Positions 35,128 through 44,785 of a DNA stretch of 64,000 bases are shown here, one piece after another. The translations under genes were made by a program, and so were the position numbers. Below the pieces are notes generated by a model. The model worked only from the letters and a program-made list of their open reading frames with translations, ran no database searches and was not told where the DNA came from. Each line of letters starts with the position of its first letter. Position 1 is the stretch's first letter. The DNA is taken from positions 32,832,924 to 32,896,923 of the forward strand of contig OZ024828.1 of assembly GCA_964016985.1 (NCBI GenBank). Reading direction: 5' to 3'. Source of the stretch: Anodontia alba. Its lineage: Eukaryota > Mollusca > Bivalvia > Lucinida > Lucinidae.

Positions 35128-37193
35128 TTATCATTATTACCATTAGTATTATCATTAATCATTATTATTATGTTTTTTTTGTACCTAGTATTGTACCAAC
35201 ATAATAATAATGATTAATGATAATACTAATGGTAATAATGATAATAATAAAAAAGGTTTATTTCAATCGTATTAAGAAATTGGTCAGACAGGAAAACGGG
35301 GTACTCTCCTTTAAATGCATAAAACAACCGGGGTGTCATTAATGACGTCATGTTTGTATATGCAAATGAGAAATAAAGAAATAAACAATTTGCTTTCTGT
35401 TTTGAGTATTGTTTCTTTTCTTACCTGAATACACAAGGTTTTGCATACATAGAATTTGTTTAGTATCAATTGGGCCGCCATAGAATTTTTTTTTGCGAAA
35501 TGCAATGTATGCATATCTACTATACAGTTGTTCTATATACAGGCATGTCCAGGCTTTCTTCCCACATCGAAATATAATATAAATTTAAATCTATAAATTT
35601 GTATAGTAAAACTGGGGTTTATAGGGGTATACATTATTTTCTTACTTCTGCTCAAAAACGTAGATTGTGGTACCCACCATCTATGTTATGAGCAGAAATA
35701 TGAAAACTACATGTATCAGAATTTTTATCTGAAAACTTTCAGGTTTCGATTGTGAAATTTTCAATATATTTAAATAGGCGTGTTTCGTAATGAGTTCAAT
35801 AGCTTCCGTTCAGATCCTCACTAACAAGCGCTATGGTGTTATTTCTTAGAGCGAAGAAACATTGTTTTATCAGAATTTTACTTCGGTTTCTCCATATTAT
35901 ATATCAAAAACACCATGCCTAACATAGTTCTAGATATCCAGATTTTTTTTATTTCTTCTGGAAAACGTATTTTGTGGTACATTTAATCATTAGAAGCGCA
36001 TCCGCCAGCCGCTTCTAATGAGTACCAAGACATGCGCTTTCCTGGAGAAACAAGAAAAATATCATTACACTGCGGTTCAAAATATATTTTCTCCAGAGTG
36101 TTGACTTAGAGGCATATATTTCAAAATGGTGTGTTTGCATTTATACTAAATAAACTCTCCCAACACTATAAATTGTAAATGTCCAATTTCTATTTAAGCT
36201 TTGTCAGGCTATATATATATAATTTAGATATTACTAGAGAATAAAGGGCTATTTTATTTGAAAACAGTAGAGGCATCGACAAGACGGATCATTCTGCGGC
36301 GTTTGATATGGGTCTGCATTGTTTGCTAGTTACCCTTTTGGGGCTCTCCAAACTAAACTGAGTACGCGCAATGTTAACTTATGCAATCACGTGTTATTGC
36401 ATAAAAAGCAGTGTCGCACGTTAATAACAGCCGTGCATTAACCGGCTAAAAGCCGTGTATTAACAATATGCTCGTACCGGGGCCACATAATTGCTGCCGT
36501 CACGAAATGTGTACTGCCCTGTCCTAGAACGAGCATAGTCCGTGGAAATTACGTTCGCGCGACATGGTGAAAAGGCGAAACAAAATAGTGCAAGAAATAA
36601 CGCGAAATGTACGCTCGTAGCAAATGTTTTCAGTTTTTATGCAATAATAGCGATCGAACATGGTTTTTAATGCATTAACATTCGCCAGGTCCCTTGGGAG
36701 GTGTTGAAAACCGCGGCCTTCAGCCTCGGTTTTCAACACATCCCACGGGACCTGGCGAATGTTAATGCATGAAAAACCATGTTTGATCCCTATATTGAAG
36801 CTCGGACAAAAAAAACATAAAGGAACACATTTAATAAGTAGAACATGCGTAGAACAAATAATTATACTAATAACTTAATTACTCACCAAGTATGCTCATA
36901 GGGTTAGCGACCGCCGTAACGCACAAATCTGAGAGTGCAAGGTTGACAATAAATATGGATTCCACATTTCTGACCTCTTTGCAGAGTGCGACTGTTATTA
37001 ATGTCAACACGTTGCCAAAAGTTCCACCTAATGAGGCCAAGGATAGAACAATGATGATTGGGATACTTGTCCAAGGATTTTGTCTGAGGAACTCGTGCCT
37101 TCTAAATACATCATTAGCTTCTGGTTGAGTTTGGAAATCCATCGGCGTAGAGGTGCCATTGATCATGTCAACATCAGCAAGCGTTCCGTTCAT
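26283..37193 (-). CDS. Class A GPCR, melatonin/Moody-like, two exons
   Basis: Exon 1 is 37193-36887 and exon 2 is 27145-26283. They join in phase 1 to give 389 residues plus a TGA stop. N-glycosylation sites N2 and N12 precede TM1 (IPIIIVLSLASLGGTFGNVL, N61). TM2 has LALSD (D89), C118 is the conserved TM3 cysteine, and NRY (142-144) replaces DRY. TM6 has CWTPYALIL, and TM7 has HPSVNWLIY in place of NPxxY. NRY and this TM7 form are typical of the melatonin-receptor and Moody/Tre1-like groups; ligand and G protein cannot be read from sequence. The intron (36886-27146) is about 9.7 kb. The last residues are polar and contain basic clusters. Confidence 0.9.
27351..27511 (+). mobile_element. Family I element, copy 1 (internally deleted)
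   Basis: It has the start GGGATCAAACATGGTTC and the end GACACTGCTTTTTATGC of the ~430 bp family but skips the middle. It lies in the GPCR intron close to exon 2. Confidence 0.8.
27944..28131. repeat. (CT)n(C)n microsatellite split by family F
   Basis: (CT)n to about 27996, then a run of C, then the family F element 28009-28115, then TCTCTCTCTCTTTCTCC. CT repeat on both sides suggests insertion into the microsatellite. Confidence 0.85.
28009..28115. mobile_element. Family F palindromic element, copy 2 (107 bp)
   Basis: CCCAGTCAACATTCTACGTA at the left pairs with TACGTAGAATGCTAGCTGGG at the right around GGCCCGTCAGGGTAGCTGAC. Same length as copy 1. Confidence 0.9.
28266..29432 (+). repeat. 1.17 kb repeat with five internal units
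   Basis: It starts TTAGCTCATCTGAGCACGAA and ends CACTCAGGTGAGCGAGCCGT plus GGCCCATGCGCCTCTTG, ends I know as common in mollusc genomes. Inside, five units of about 110-150 bases each carry ACTCGAAACTTGGTAGGAAG-like sequence and a GGCGGCCATCTTGAAAAT block. A poly-T run (28641-28706) separates units two and three. Confidence 0.8.
29440..31500. other. Unassigned GPCR-intron sequence
   Basis: No exon or repeat family was recognised. 30230-30740 is T-rich on the plus strand. A plus-strand open frame at 31091-31450 has no recognisable motif and lacks gene-like context. Confidence 0.4.
31862..32236 (-). pseudogene. Reverse-transcriptase element fragment
   Basis: The frame reads SASSSYLDCYLYIDNGKL, YDKRDDFNFPIVNFPF, APAYGVYVSQLIRYAR and KKFYGRHHDLVNPYNV, then stops. 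I recognise this as the C-terminal part of a widespread animal retroelement reverse transcriptase; the exact clade is uncertain. The catalytic region is absent. The 5' side is cut at a TTA microsatellite (~32262-32295). Downstream minus-strand sequence (31804-31559; PRTPDYTLCSGVHVCWSEH) probably belongs to the same element's tail. Confidence 0.7.
33153..33192. repeat. (TCAA)n microsatellite
   Basis: Ten tandem TCAA units. Confidence 0.95.
33705..34143 (+). mobile_element. Family I element, copy 2
   Basis: It starts ATATAGGGATCAAACATG, then has a long hairpin (AGGTGTTGAAAACCGAGGC and its inverse, 33730-33842). A second block follows, bounded by ATTATTGCATAAAAACTG and its inverse TTTTTATGCAATAAT. 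Non-coding. Confidence 0.85.
34243..34308. repeat. (AT)n microsatellite
   Basis: About 66 bases of uninterrupted AT repeat. Confidence 0.95.
35123..35249. repeat. Perfect 52 bp inverted repeat made of AAT-like sequence
   Basis: The arm 35123-35174 (starting TATTATTATCATTATTACC) is the exact inverse complement of 35198-35249. The 23-base loop includes GTACCTAGTATTGTACC. The left arm continues from an (AAT)n/(ATT)n tract starting near 35075. Confidence 0.92.
35601..35792 (-). mobile_element. Family C MITE, copy 12 (reverse, truncated, hairpin lost)
   Basis: Starts inside the element (GTATAGTAAAACTGGGGTTT) and ends AAATAGGCGTGTTTCGTAATG minus one T. The centre is only GATTGTGGTACCCACCATC. Confidence 0.85.
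35951..36060. repeat. Module N, copy 3
   Basis: ATTTCTTCTGGAAAACGTAT with CCTGGAGAAACAAGAAA outside, and CATTAGAAGCGCATCCG with GCCGCTTCTAATG inside. Imperfect hairpin. Confidence 0.65.
36264..36335. repeat. Family D hairpin, copy 8 (decayed)
   Basis: It retains GGCGTTTGATATGGGTCTGC and TTGTTTGCTAGTTACCCTTT. The left arm is poorly preserved. Confidence 0.45.
36395..36795 (-). mobile_element. Family I element, copy 3 (reverse)
   Basis: TTATTGCATAAAAAGCAGTG at the left and CATGTTTGATCCCTATAT at the right. It lies about 90 bases from the GPCR exon 1 donor, inside the intron. Confidence 0.85.
36887..37193 (-). CDS. GPCR exon 1 (N-terminus to TM2)
   Basis: The start ATG is at 37193-37191. The exon encodes 102 residues through LCVTAVANPMSIL and one base of the next codon, then donor G/GTGAGT. 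It is the only in-frame Met before TM1 apart from internal ones in the N-tail, giving a normal-length extracellular tail. Confidence 0.9.
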
Positions 37194-37224
37194 GATTAAT
37201 TACATTTATTTTATTTTAACGACG

Positions 37225-37432
37225 ACAGTAAACGCGTGAAGAAGTATAGTTTAACAAATGCACTAAACGTATTAAAAAGTATAGGTTTACAAATGCAGTA
37301 AACGCGTTAAATAATATAGGTTAACAAATGCAGTAAACGTGTAAACTCCTACGGTTTAACAAATGCAGTAAACATGTTAATTAGAATAGGTTAACAAATG
37401 CAGATACTGCGTTAAATAGTATAAGTTTAGCG
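37225..37432 (+). repeat. 35-36 bp minisatellite just upstream of the GPCR start
   Basis: Six units of AGTAAACGCGTTAAATA followed by ATATAGGTTAACAAATGC. It begins 32 bases upstream of the start codon (minus-strand gene), so it occupies the 5' UTR or proximal promoter. Confidence 0.88.
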
Positions 37433-38430
37433 ATTTCTTTTCTGTTTATTATAATTATCATTATTATTATTTTTATTTTTATTTCCGTCAAGTATGTAGG
37501 CTGGCCAATTATAGTATGCGTATCTATTGCTACCAGTTTAAACACGATTCCGTAAAATATTCTCTGTCACTGTTATAACTTTCTTCTGCAATCATTGTGT
37601 GATGTATGGATCTCGCAGGTTGGCTTGTTCCTTTGACCATTGCATTTAATATTTATAAGAATAGTCCACTGTACAATTCGAGTCTGGCAGACAGAACATA
37701 CTGCAGTCCACGAGATATCTTCACAGGAAATACCTGTTTTCTCAGTGCAAGTACACTTATAAAAATATATTCAAATGGTCAAAACGACAAGTAAGTATGG
37801 TCGGCCTATACGAAGAATTTAATTGACTTATTACGTAAATGCAAAAGATCAAAACTATTGGTCAATTTGTTCGGCCTATAAAATGGATTCAACTTGCCCA
37901 CGTGTATACAAACAAAACAAAACTCATCAAAAGTAATCATAACGCTAACCATGCCGGGTAAAATATTCGGCAGAAGGCATTTTGAGTTTGCTATTGTTGT
38001 TTTCCCAGAAAACAGACTTTGACATTCTATGCAGATTGGCTCGTAAGGAGACCACTTGCATGAAATGCCAAAGTTTATTTTCCGGGGAAGAAGAGAAACG
38101 ATCATGAATTTGTCGTCTGTCCAGAGAGTGGTAAAGGTTGATAACGGTATAGCAAATTATTAGATCTAAAATATCAAAATAGCATATTAATATGATAGTA
38201 TATATAGAGAGATAGAGAGAGAGAAAACACAATACACCTATTTGTTGTCTTTAAAACTTATAAACAGTTGTCACGATCTAATACATTAATAATTAACGCT
38301 CTATAGGGGTACTTTGTCTATGGAATTGATTGTATTTGCTTGATGTGATGAAAAGAAAATATATATATCCGTTGCCAATGATACAATATTAAAGCTTACC
38401 ACTCTACGGACAGATTCATCAGACGACAGG

Positions 38431-38477
<47 letters not shown>

Positions 38478-38741
38478 CCAGTAAAAAAAATGTCATTTCA
38501 TGTAAATATTCTATTTAGGAGATAATTTGCTTGAAATGTCGGTCTGTTTACTGGGAAAAATAATTTCAAAATGTCGTCTGCTCAAATAGTTTACCCAGAA
38601 TGCTAAGCATTAATAAGCACATGAACCGGAACAAAAGAAGGCGAGCTTATCGCACATGCCGAAAACGCAATCTGATAAGGCCCTTTTTCGTCCGACAACA
38701 TATTATGCAGTATCCAGTGACGCTGTTAAACGAATAGCCGC
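37433..38741. other. Gene-free stretch with T and TA tracts
   Basis: It holds poly-T at about 38438-38477. A plus-strand frame 37606-37794 runs into a GTAAGT site, but there is nothing to identify it as coding. Confidence 0.4.
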
Positions 38742-38996
38742 CGGCCTCGGTGGCTCAGTTGGATGTGCGCCCGACTGGTGATCAGAAGGTTGCGGGTTCG
38801 ACTCCGTCGGGTTGGCAACATTCTTTCGTTCTCTCCTTTCCGCTGATTCCAGAAGGGCGGCGAAAGAATGTGCACAATGCCGGTTAACCGCTTAGAGGAC
38901 TAAGCCTGTCCAGTAAAAGTGTGGTTAGGTAAACTGACCACGCTCGACATTACCCCACTGGGTTGACTGGGCCGTAAAACCTCAACACAAACAAAC
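38742..38996 (+). mobile_element. SINE (family S), copy 3
   Basis: Head GGCCTCGGTGGCTCAGTTGG (A-box), GCGGGTTCGACTCC (B-box), body GGTTAACCGCTTAGAGGAC and tail GGGTTGACTGGGCCGTAAAA, ending in CAAACAAAC. Confidence 0.85.
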
Positions 38997-39302
38997 GCAC
39001 AGCGAAGACCCTGATCATATTGTGTGACTGTTGAGGTTAATCTGGACTCAGGTTTACAATCGTTCCTCAGAGTTGTACCTTTACTTTAAATCAGAAATTT
39101 TAAGATATAAAATAACATTTTTAATTCACTTTAAGTGAATAGCTTAATGTAAGTTTGGTAGGGGATATCGAACTGTACTTATTAATTTTGTCGTTAAAAA
39201 TCAGCTTTTATGTGAAAATATAAAATGTGCTTTGCAAACAGTGATCCTCAAAGTAAAGGTCGACCTGGGCCTTGGTGCTACATACCCCCGCATATGTAGT
39301 AA

Positions 39303-39304
<2 letters not shown>

Positions 39305-39382
<78 letters not shown>
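39305..39382. repeat. (GT)n microsatellite
   Basis: 39 GT units. Confidence 0.97.
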
Positions 39383-39384
<2 letters not shown>

Positions 39385-39759
39385 CGTGCTAAATTGCACA
39401 TATTTATGATTAAATGTATACTGTCCCAAAAAACGCGACACTTCTGAACTGCAAGAAAAGAAACATTAATGCAAAATGTTTTCTGTTGCAATGAAACATT
39501 ACATGTATCTAAATGTATTGGTCCACAATTTGTTTGCCTGTATACTTTGTATTGAAGAATAAGCCATTTAAAATCCTCAGTTACACGCACGATTTCACAT
39601 TAAAACCCGTTTGTGAACAATAACATATGAGCCCGTGCAGGAAAACAAAACTTACAATAAGAACTGTGTCACAAGAAAAGGCTCAGAGCAGCATATGCAT
39701 CCACTAGCATGATAAGGGATCTCATTTATTATGTGGATAATCTGAAGGCAAGAGAAGGC

Positions 39760-40036
39760 CATTACGATAACACGCCTATTCAAATATATTGAAAATTTCA
39801 CCACCAAAAACTGAAAATTTTCAGATAAAAAAAACTGATATTTTTCATATTTCTGCTCAAAACATAGATTGTAGGTACTCGTTAGAACCGCCTCGGCGAG
39901 GCGGTTCTAACGAGTACCAACAATCTATGTTTTTGGGCAGAAATAAGAAAAATAATGTACACCCCTGTAAACCCTAGTTTTACTATATAAAAGTGGGGTT
40001 TAAGGGGGTCAAAATTATATAGGCGTGTTTTCATGA
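39760..40036 (+). mobile_element. Family C MITE, copy 13
   Basis: CATTACGATAACACGCCTAT to ATAGGCGTGTTTTCATGA; intact hairpin (GCCTCGGCGAGGC centre). Confidence 0.92.
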
Positions 40037-40181
40037 ATCATGCGATCAGCGAAGTCTCGCACAAGTCTTATTGTAGGTTTTGTTGTGCGCTGGCTCAATT
40101 ATAAGCCTGTATTTCTCTTGCCATTTAGTTGTATTGCGTTTCTTTCTTGGGATGAGTTCATAAAAAATTGGTGACACACGC

Positions 40182-40217
<36 letters not shown>

Positions 40218-40232
40218 CCATAGGCTACAATG

Positions 40233-40463
40233 CTAAATGTTAAAAAGGCTCTCATCTTCTACAGTTCCATGGTCCCAAACAAATTCCGGTTTTGGTGTGA
40301 TGTGATGGTCATTTAAGTCAGCAACAGATCCTGTGGTTTTCATGCCCTTTTCGCCACTTCGAAAACACATGACATTGCCCGCAAACCTATTATCAACAAA
40401 AACAAAAACAACAGCAAAGATAATGAATACCAACAACAAGGGTACTAGAGCTACAGGCCGTTT
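40233..40463 (-). CDS. Candidate last exon: membrane segment plus short tail
   Basis: On the minus strand a branch-like ACTAAT and an AAGTAG acceptor (AG at 40465-40464) precede an open frame starting KRPVALVPLLLVFIIFAV. One hydrophobic segment (about 18 residues) is followed by a basic then polar tail, including GSVADLNDHH and PEFVWDHGTVEDE, ending NI and a TAG stop at 40235-40233. It looks like the C-terminus of a single-pass membrane protein. No upstream exon was identified and no family is recognised. It could be a chance open frame. Confidence 0.4.
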   Translation of the reverse strand, partial: KRPVALVPLLLVFIIFAVVFVFVDNRFAGNVMCFRSGEKGMKTTGSVADLNDHHITPKPEFVWDHGTVEDESLFNI

Positions 40464-40559
40464 CTACTTATACGCTCGTATTAGTCGTAAAAATAAAACA
40501 TTTTTACACAGCAGCGTTCAGTAAAGACCCAGACTAATATGCGGACGAACCGGCCAGAG

Positions 40560-40630
40560 TGAACAGTGCAGACCCTGATTAAAGGTCATTCCTAAAGGAG
40601 CCGTTTGATCTAGTCCTCCCTTTATGCCAT
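40560..40630. repeat. Family D hairpin, copy 9 (decayed)
   Basis: GAACAGTGCAGACCCTGATT and AGGAGCCGTTTGATCTAG remain. Confidence 0.4.
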
Positions 40631-40643
40631 TTCCACCATATAG

Positions 40644-40923
40644 CATCACGAAAAACATGGCCTATATAATGTTGACCCCCTTGAACCGAACTTTTGTATA
40701 TTAAAACTGGGGTTTACAGGGTATACATTATTTTTCTAATTTCTGCTCAAAAACATAGATTGTGGGTACTAGTTAGAATCGCCTCGTCGAGGCGGTTCTA
40801 ACGAGTACCCTCAATCTATGTTTTGAGCTGACGTATGAAAAATATCATATTTTTTTATCTGAAAATTTTCATATTTTTGGTGGTAAAATTTTCAGTATGT
40901 TTGATATGCTTGTTTTTGTAATG
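40644..40923 (-). mobile_element. Family C MITE, copy 14 (reverse)
   Basis: CATCACGAAAAACATGGCCT to ATGCTTGTTTTTGTAATG. The hairpin is intact with one arm difference (GAATCGCC against GGCGGTTC). Confidence 0.9.
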
Positions 40924-41055
40924 GTCATGTAGCCCAATAGGCTTAACGTACTTACCCCAAGTATTCGAACAATTTGTGCTACCATTCTTGTCCAGAAATT
41001 CGAACAAGTCCATTTCATTACGTGCTTATATGTCTAAATGTTGCTGTATGTAAGT

Positions 41056-41115
41056 GGTAAGTATAGATACTGATCAGCCACTGTACTATGTGGCGTCTGA
41101 TCTTAATCTACACCG
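41056..41115. repeat. Family D hairpin, copy 10 (decayed)
   Basis: GATACTGATCAGCCACTGT and TGGCGTCTGATCTTAATC. Weak match. Confidence 0.4.
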
Positions 41116-41472
41116 TTAGGTGAGACACGACAGTCCAAAAACTTAAATAAAGGTATTTTAATTTTAGAATAAGTACGAAAATATAGGTTAAATGTCCAAA
41201 TATTTAAGGTAAATACGACACTTTTGACGAAAAGTCAAAATAACAAGGTTTTTTATCTACTTCACTTATATGTTATGTACTAGATAATCTTTAGAATCGC
41301 CTGATCGAAATATATGAGCAATTTCGAATAGTTTTATGAGACAATTAAAAAGACCTTTATTTTTATTTCGAACAACTTTTGATAAAAAATATACTTTTTT
41401 GCTATCAGTCTATCAATATAAGGGAAGTGACTTCTTCTAACTACATAAATTGCTTTGGCTTAACTCGGGCCC

Positions 41473-41620
41473 TTTTCTGGCGAAAGAATGTGCACAATAC
41501 TGGTTAACCGCTTAGAGGACTAAGCCTGCCCAGAAAACTAGTGGTTAGGTAAACTGACCGCGCTCGACATGACCCCACTGGGTTGACTGGGCCGTAAAAA
41601 TTCAACACAAAAAAAAAACA
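41473..41620 (+). mobile_element. SINE (family S), copy 4 (3' part only)
   Basis: It contains GGCGAAAGAATGTGCACAAT, GGTTAACCGCTTAGAGGAC and GACCCCACTGGGTTGACTGG with an A-rich tail. The tRNA-like head is missing, as expected for 5' truncation. Confidence 0.8.
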
Positions 41621-41874
41621 AATTAACTCGGGCCCATGCATGCTAGGGTCAAAAGCTAATTTCCCAATGCATGTTGTCAGAAAATCGTAATATTTACCCT
41701 GTACTTTAGACCTGCCTTGTAGTAAAAACATCTACCAAATGTGAAAGAATTCGGTCGTCTAGGTCTCCAACAAGAAGCTATTTTCTGCCATGTATGAGGC
41801 TAATATAAAGCTGACACAATCTATTAATTTTTCATATGCTCCGATGTTAAGAGTTAAGGGGAATTTAAACACTT

Positions 41875-42150
41875 TCAAGGGCGGTAACTCTGCCCAAATT
41901 GTTTTTCCTCTTTTCTGAAAACGGGAGCAAATTTTTCCTTATGTTTAGAAGAGGCTTTATATGCAGGATAGCAAACTGAAAGTAACAAAATGTTTCTCCC
42001 TCCTGAAAAATGGTAGAATTTTTTATCAGGTGTATTCAGTCCGCTTAAGTAAATGATGGAATCTGCCAGCTTAGAAGGGTGTTCCAAAACGATCTCGGCA
42101 GTAAAAATGGACTCTTCCAACTTAGAAGGGTGTTCTAAAAAGATCTGGAC
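41875..42150 (+). repeat. Family E-related repeat, copy 8
   Basis: GGTAACTCTGCCCAAATTG and CTTTTCTGAAAACGGGAGC match family E; 42053-42140 holds two tandem units around CTTAGAAGGGTGTTC. Confidence 0.5.
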
Positions 42151-42931
42151 AATAATGACTTCAATTATTAAGAATTACTATATTATTTTCAACAAAAAGC
42201 TCCCTTGTACAAAAGTAAAAGGGTTAGTTATTATTGTCACACTGACGTCGACGTAGGTACTGACGTGAGCTTGTGAAGGTTAAGTTTTTGTTACCTCTTA
42301 AGTAGGTATATATCTCCTGAACAACGTATGATTTGCTCTTGGACTCACAATACATACTATTGACGTCATTGTTTAGGAACCCCTGAAAAATAGTCCTATC
42401 TATAATAGGGTGTACGCTGGAGATGACGAGACAGTGTAAGGAAAAAAAATACTGCATTGTTCTTTTGTTTCAGGCAACAGGAGGTCCCTAGAGATTAATT
42501 CCAGACACTACAGGATTCTTTAGCAGAGAACCATTTGGCTGTGTGGAGTGCTACAAAGAGTCGGTCGGTCATTCCAATTTGTGACATAGAATAGGAGGAG
42601 TTTTTCAAAAAGTTGAAATGTCACATGGCGTGCAATGCCACGTATTTCTGAAGTGTTTAAGAGAACATGAAAATCCGATTACCTGTTGCTCACTCAAGTG
42701 GTCATCACACCAAATCTTGCATCTGATTTGAGACCATGGCCATTTTGCAGATGAGAGGCAATTCAACTCTTAGCATTGTGGCCAACGGAGATATATGGAT
42801 GTGTAACCTTTATACCAGTCGTAACGTATCGAATTGTTTCTGTAAATTGGTAAATCAAAGGCTTACAACGCAGACCCTATATGTATCAAACATCTCTCTG
42901 TGTCTGAATCTATCCCAGAAAACAAAATGAT

Positions 42932-43233
42932 TTTGTGTTGAGGTTTTACGGCCCAGTAACCCAATGGGGTCATGTCGAGCGCGGTCAGTTTACCTAACCA
43001 CACGTTTACTGGGCAGGCTTAGTCCTCTAAGCAGTTCACCAGTATCGTGCACATTCTTTCGCCAGAAACTGACAACTGCCCTTCTTGAATCAGCGGAAGG
43101 GAGAGAATGACCGTAGAAAATATTTCATGATCAATCTCCACGAAAGAATGTTGCCGACCTCGGCGGAGGTTGAACCCGCGACCCCCTGATCTCCAGTCGG
43201 ACGGCGCATCCAACTGAGCCACCGAGGCCGGCA
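42932..43233 (-). mobile_element. SINE (family S), copy 5 (reverse)
   Basis: It starts GTTTTGTGTTGAGGTTTTAC and ends at the head GCCACCGAGGCCGGC. Nearly full-length and very similar to copy 2. Confidence 0.85.
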
Positions 43234-43560
43234 AATAGAATTGAAAATGTCCACGAAGTGCATGCCTTGATAATACAACATAGCCAACCAGACACCAGGA
43301 GGAATAACAAACATACCAAGACAGAGAGTACACCTAGAACCTAGAAAAAGCAATGCAACCGACTCCCGCTTCCCCAGCAATGTTTATCACAATGGTAGAC
43401 AGCATGCACATATATAGCACAGCGTTATGACAATGAACACGGCAAAACACAAAACATTAGAGAGAGCTGGGGGCCCGGAAGGCGTTTGATAGGAGTTAAA
43501 TAGATGCCCACCCAGGTCAAACAACGACTTTATTTAATCATGGTCTATATTGTTTTTCCA

Positions 43561-43564
<4 letters not shown>

Positions 43565-43599
<35 letters not shown>
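43565..43599. repeat. Poly-T tract
   Basis: About 35 T residues. Confidence 0.9.
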
Positions 43600-43600
<1 letters not shown>

Positions 43601-43733
43601 TATGATAACTTAGGATGATTCCGCTATAAGCACAAAATAAGAATAATTTCATTTCAAATTAAGAAAAAGAGCCACAACATCAGAAAACTTTCGATGGACA
43701 TGTTGTATCCTGTGAAGATCCACATCAGTCTGA

Positions 43734-44170
43734 ATATAGGGATCAAACATGGTTTTTCATGCATTAACATTCGCCAGGTCCCGTGGGAGGTGTTGTAAAC
43801 CGAGGCCTTCGGCCTCGGTTTTCAACACCTCCCAAGAGACCTGGCGAATGTTAATGCATTGAAAAGCCATGTTCGATCGCTATTATTGCATAAAAACTGA
43901 AAACATTTGCTACATTTCGCGTTATTTCTTGCACTATTTTGTTTCGCTTTTCACCGATGTCTCGCGAACGTAATTTCCACGGACTATGCTCGTTCTAGGG
44001 CCGGGCAGTACACATCTCGTAACGCAGCAAATCTGTGGCCCCGGTACGATCATATTGAAAGTTGTGTAGCCGTGCATTAACAGCGCGTGAATTGCCTTGT
44101 TAATACACGGCTTTTCGCCGGTTAATGCACGGCTGTTAATAAAATGCGGCACTGCTTTTTTATGCAATCA
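43734..44170 (+). mobile_element. Family I element, copy 4
   Basis: ATATAGGGATCAAACATGG start, long hairpin with GAGGCCTTCGGCCTC centre, and TTTTTTATGCAATCAT end. The hairpin arms match better than in copy 2. Confidence 0.87.
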
Positions 44171-44322
44171 TACATAATTCTTTGTGACGCCAATTCAGTG
44201 AGTCCTCCTTACAACGAAAGCATCTGTTCCCAAAGATATTGCTATTAAAATGAATTTGTTGTTGTAACGATTCCTTATTGAGCGAAACGATATGTAAGAA
44301 AGACCTTATTTTATCATATTTT

Positions 44323-44409
44323 GTTTCTTTTTAGAACATGTTTTGGATATTTGTTAGAATCGCCTCACTGAGGCGATTTTAACAAATATCCAAAACATAT
44401 ATTTCCTGA
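44323..44409. repeat. Module N, copy 4
   Basis: ATGTTTTGGATATTTGTTAG with its inverse around AATCGCCTCACTGAGGCGATT. No family A or C ends flank it. Confidence 0.75.
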
Positions 44410-44599
44410 AGTATTAAATACAATATTATTAAGTAATTTCTTATAAATTGCCAACCTTAGAGCGAAGGTTTCGTGCTAGTCAAAATATCTTTGTTATTAA
44501 TTTTGTCGTTGTATCGAGTCTCGGTATAAAGAGGGTTGTCTGTATTTCGTATTAAGAGCAAGCACCTGGCTTGAAATAAGCCGCTACATTAGAAAACGT

Positions 44600-44785
44600 A
44601 CTTTCGGATATGTATGCCCAGTGAAGATTCAGAAAAGCCTGCGCATTCGCGCCATCTGACCAAAATTTTCTCTAGGAGCATTTTTGGTAGCCAAGGATGC
44701 AAAGTTTCTTCATGCGGACAACGAAGACTCTAATCAGCCTGTGCAGTTGCGCAGGCTGATTAGAGTCATCGTTTGGCGCACGTGT
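44600..44785. repeat. Family M repeat
   Basis: GTGAAGATTCAGAAAAGCC, then CTCTAATCAGCCTGTGCAG with its inverse CTGCACAGG-type arm (GCGCAGGCTGATTAGAG). Confidence 0.65.

Noticed and set aside
37606..37794. Plus-strand frame ending at a GTAAGT donor
   Set aside because: A donor-like site alone is weak evidence; the peptide has no recognisable feature and lies opposite the GPCR promoter region.
39201..39590. Histidine/threonine-repeat frames across (GT)n
   Set aside because: They arise from the microsatellite; the same happens at 53685-54077 and 62048-62308.
42471..42930. Possible plus-strand exons after a TTTGTTTCAG acceptor
   Set aside because: All frames close quickly and no protein similarity is recognisable.
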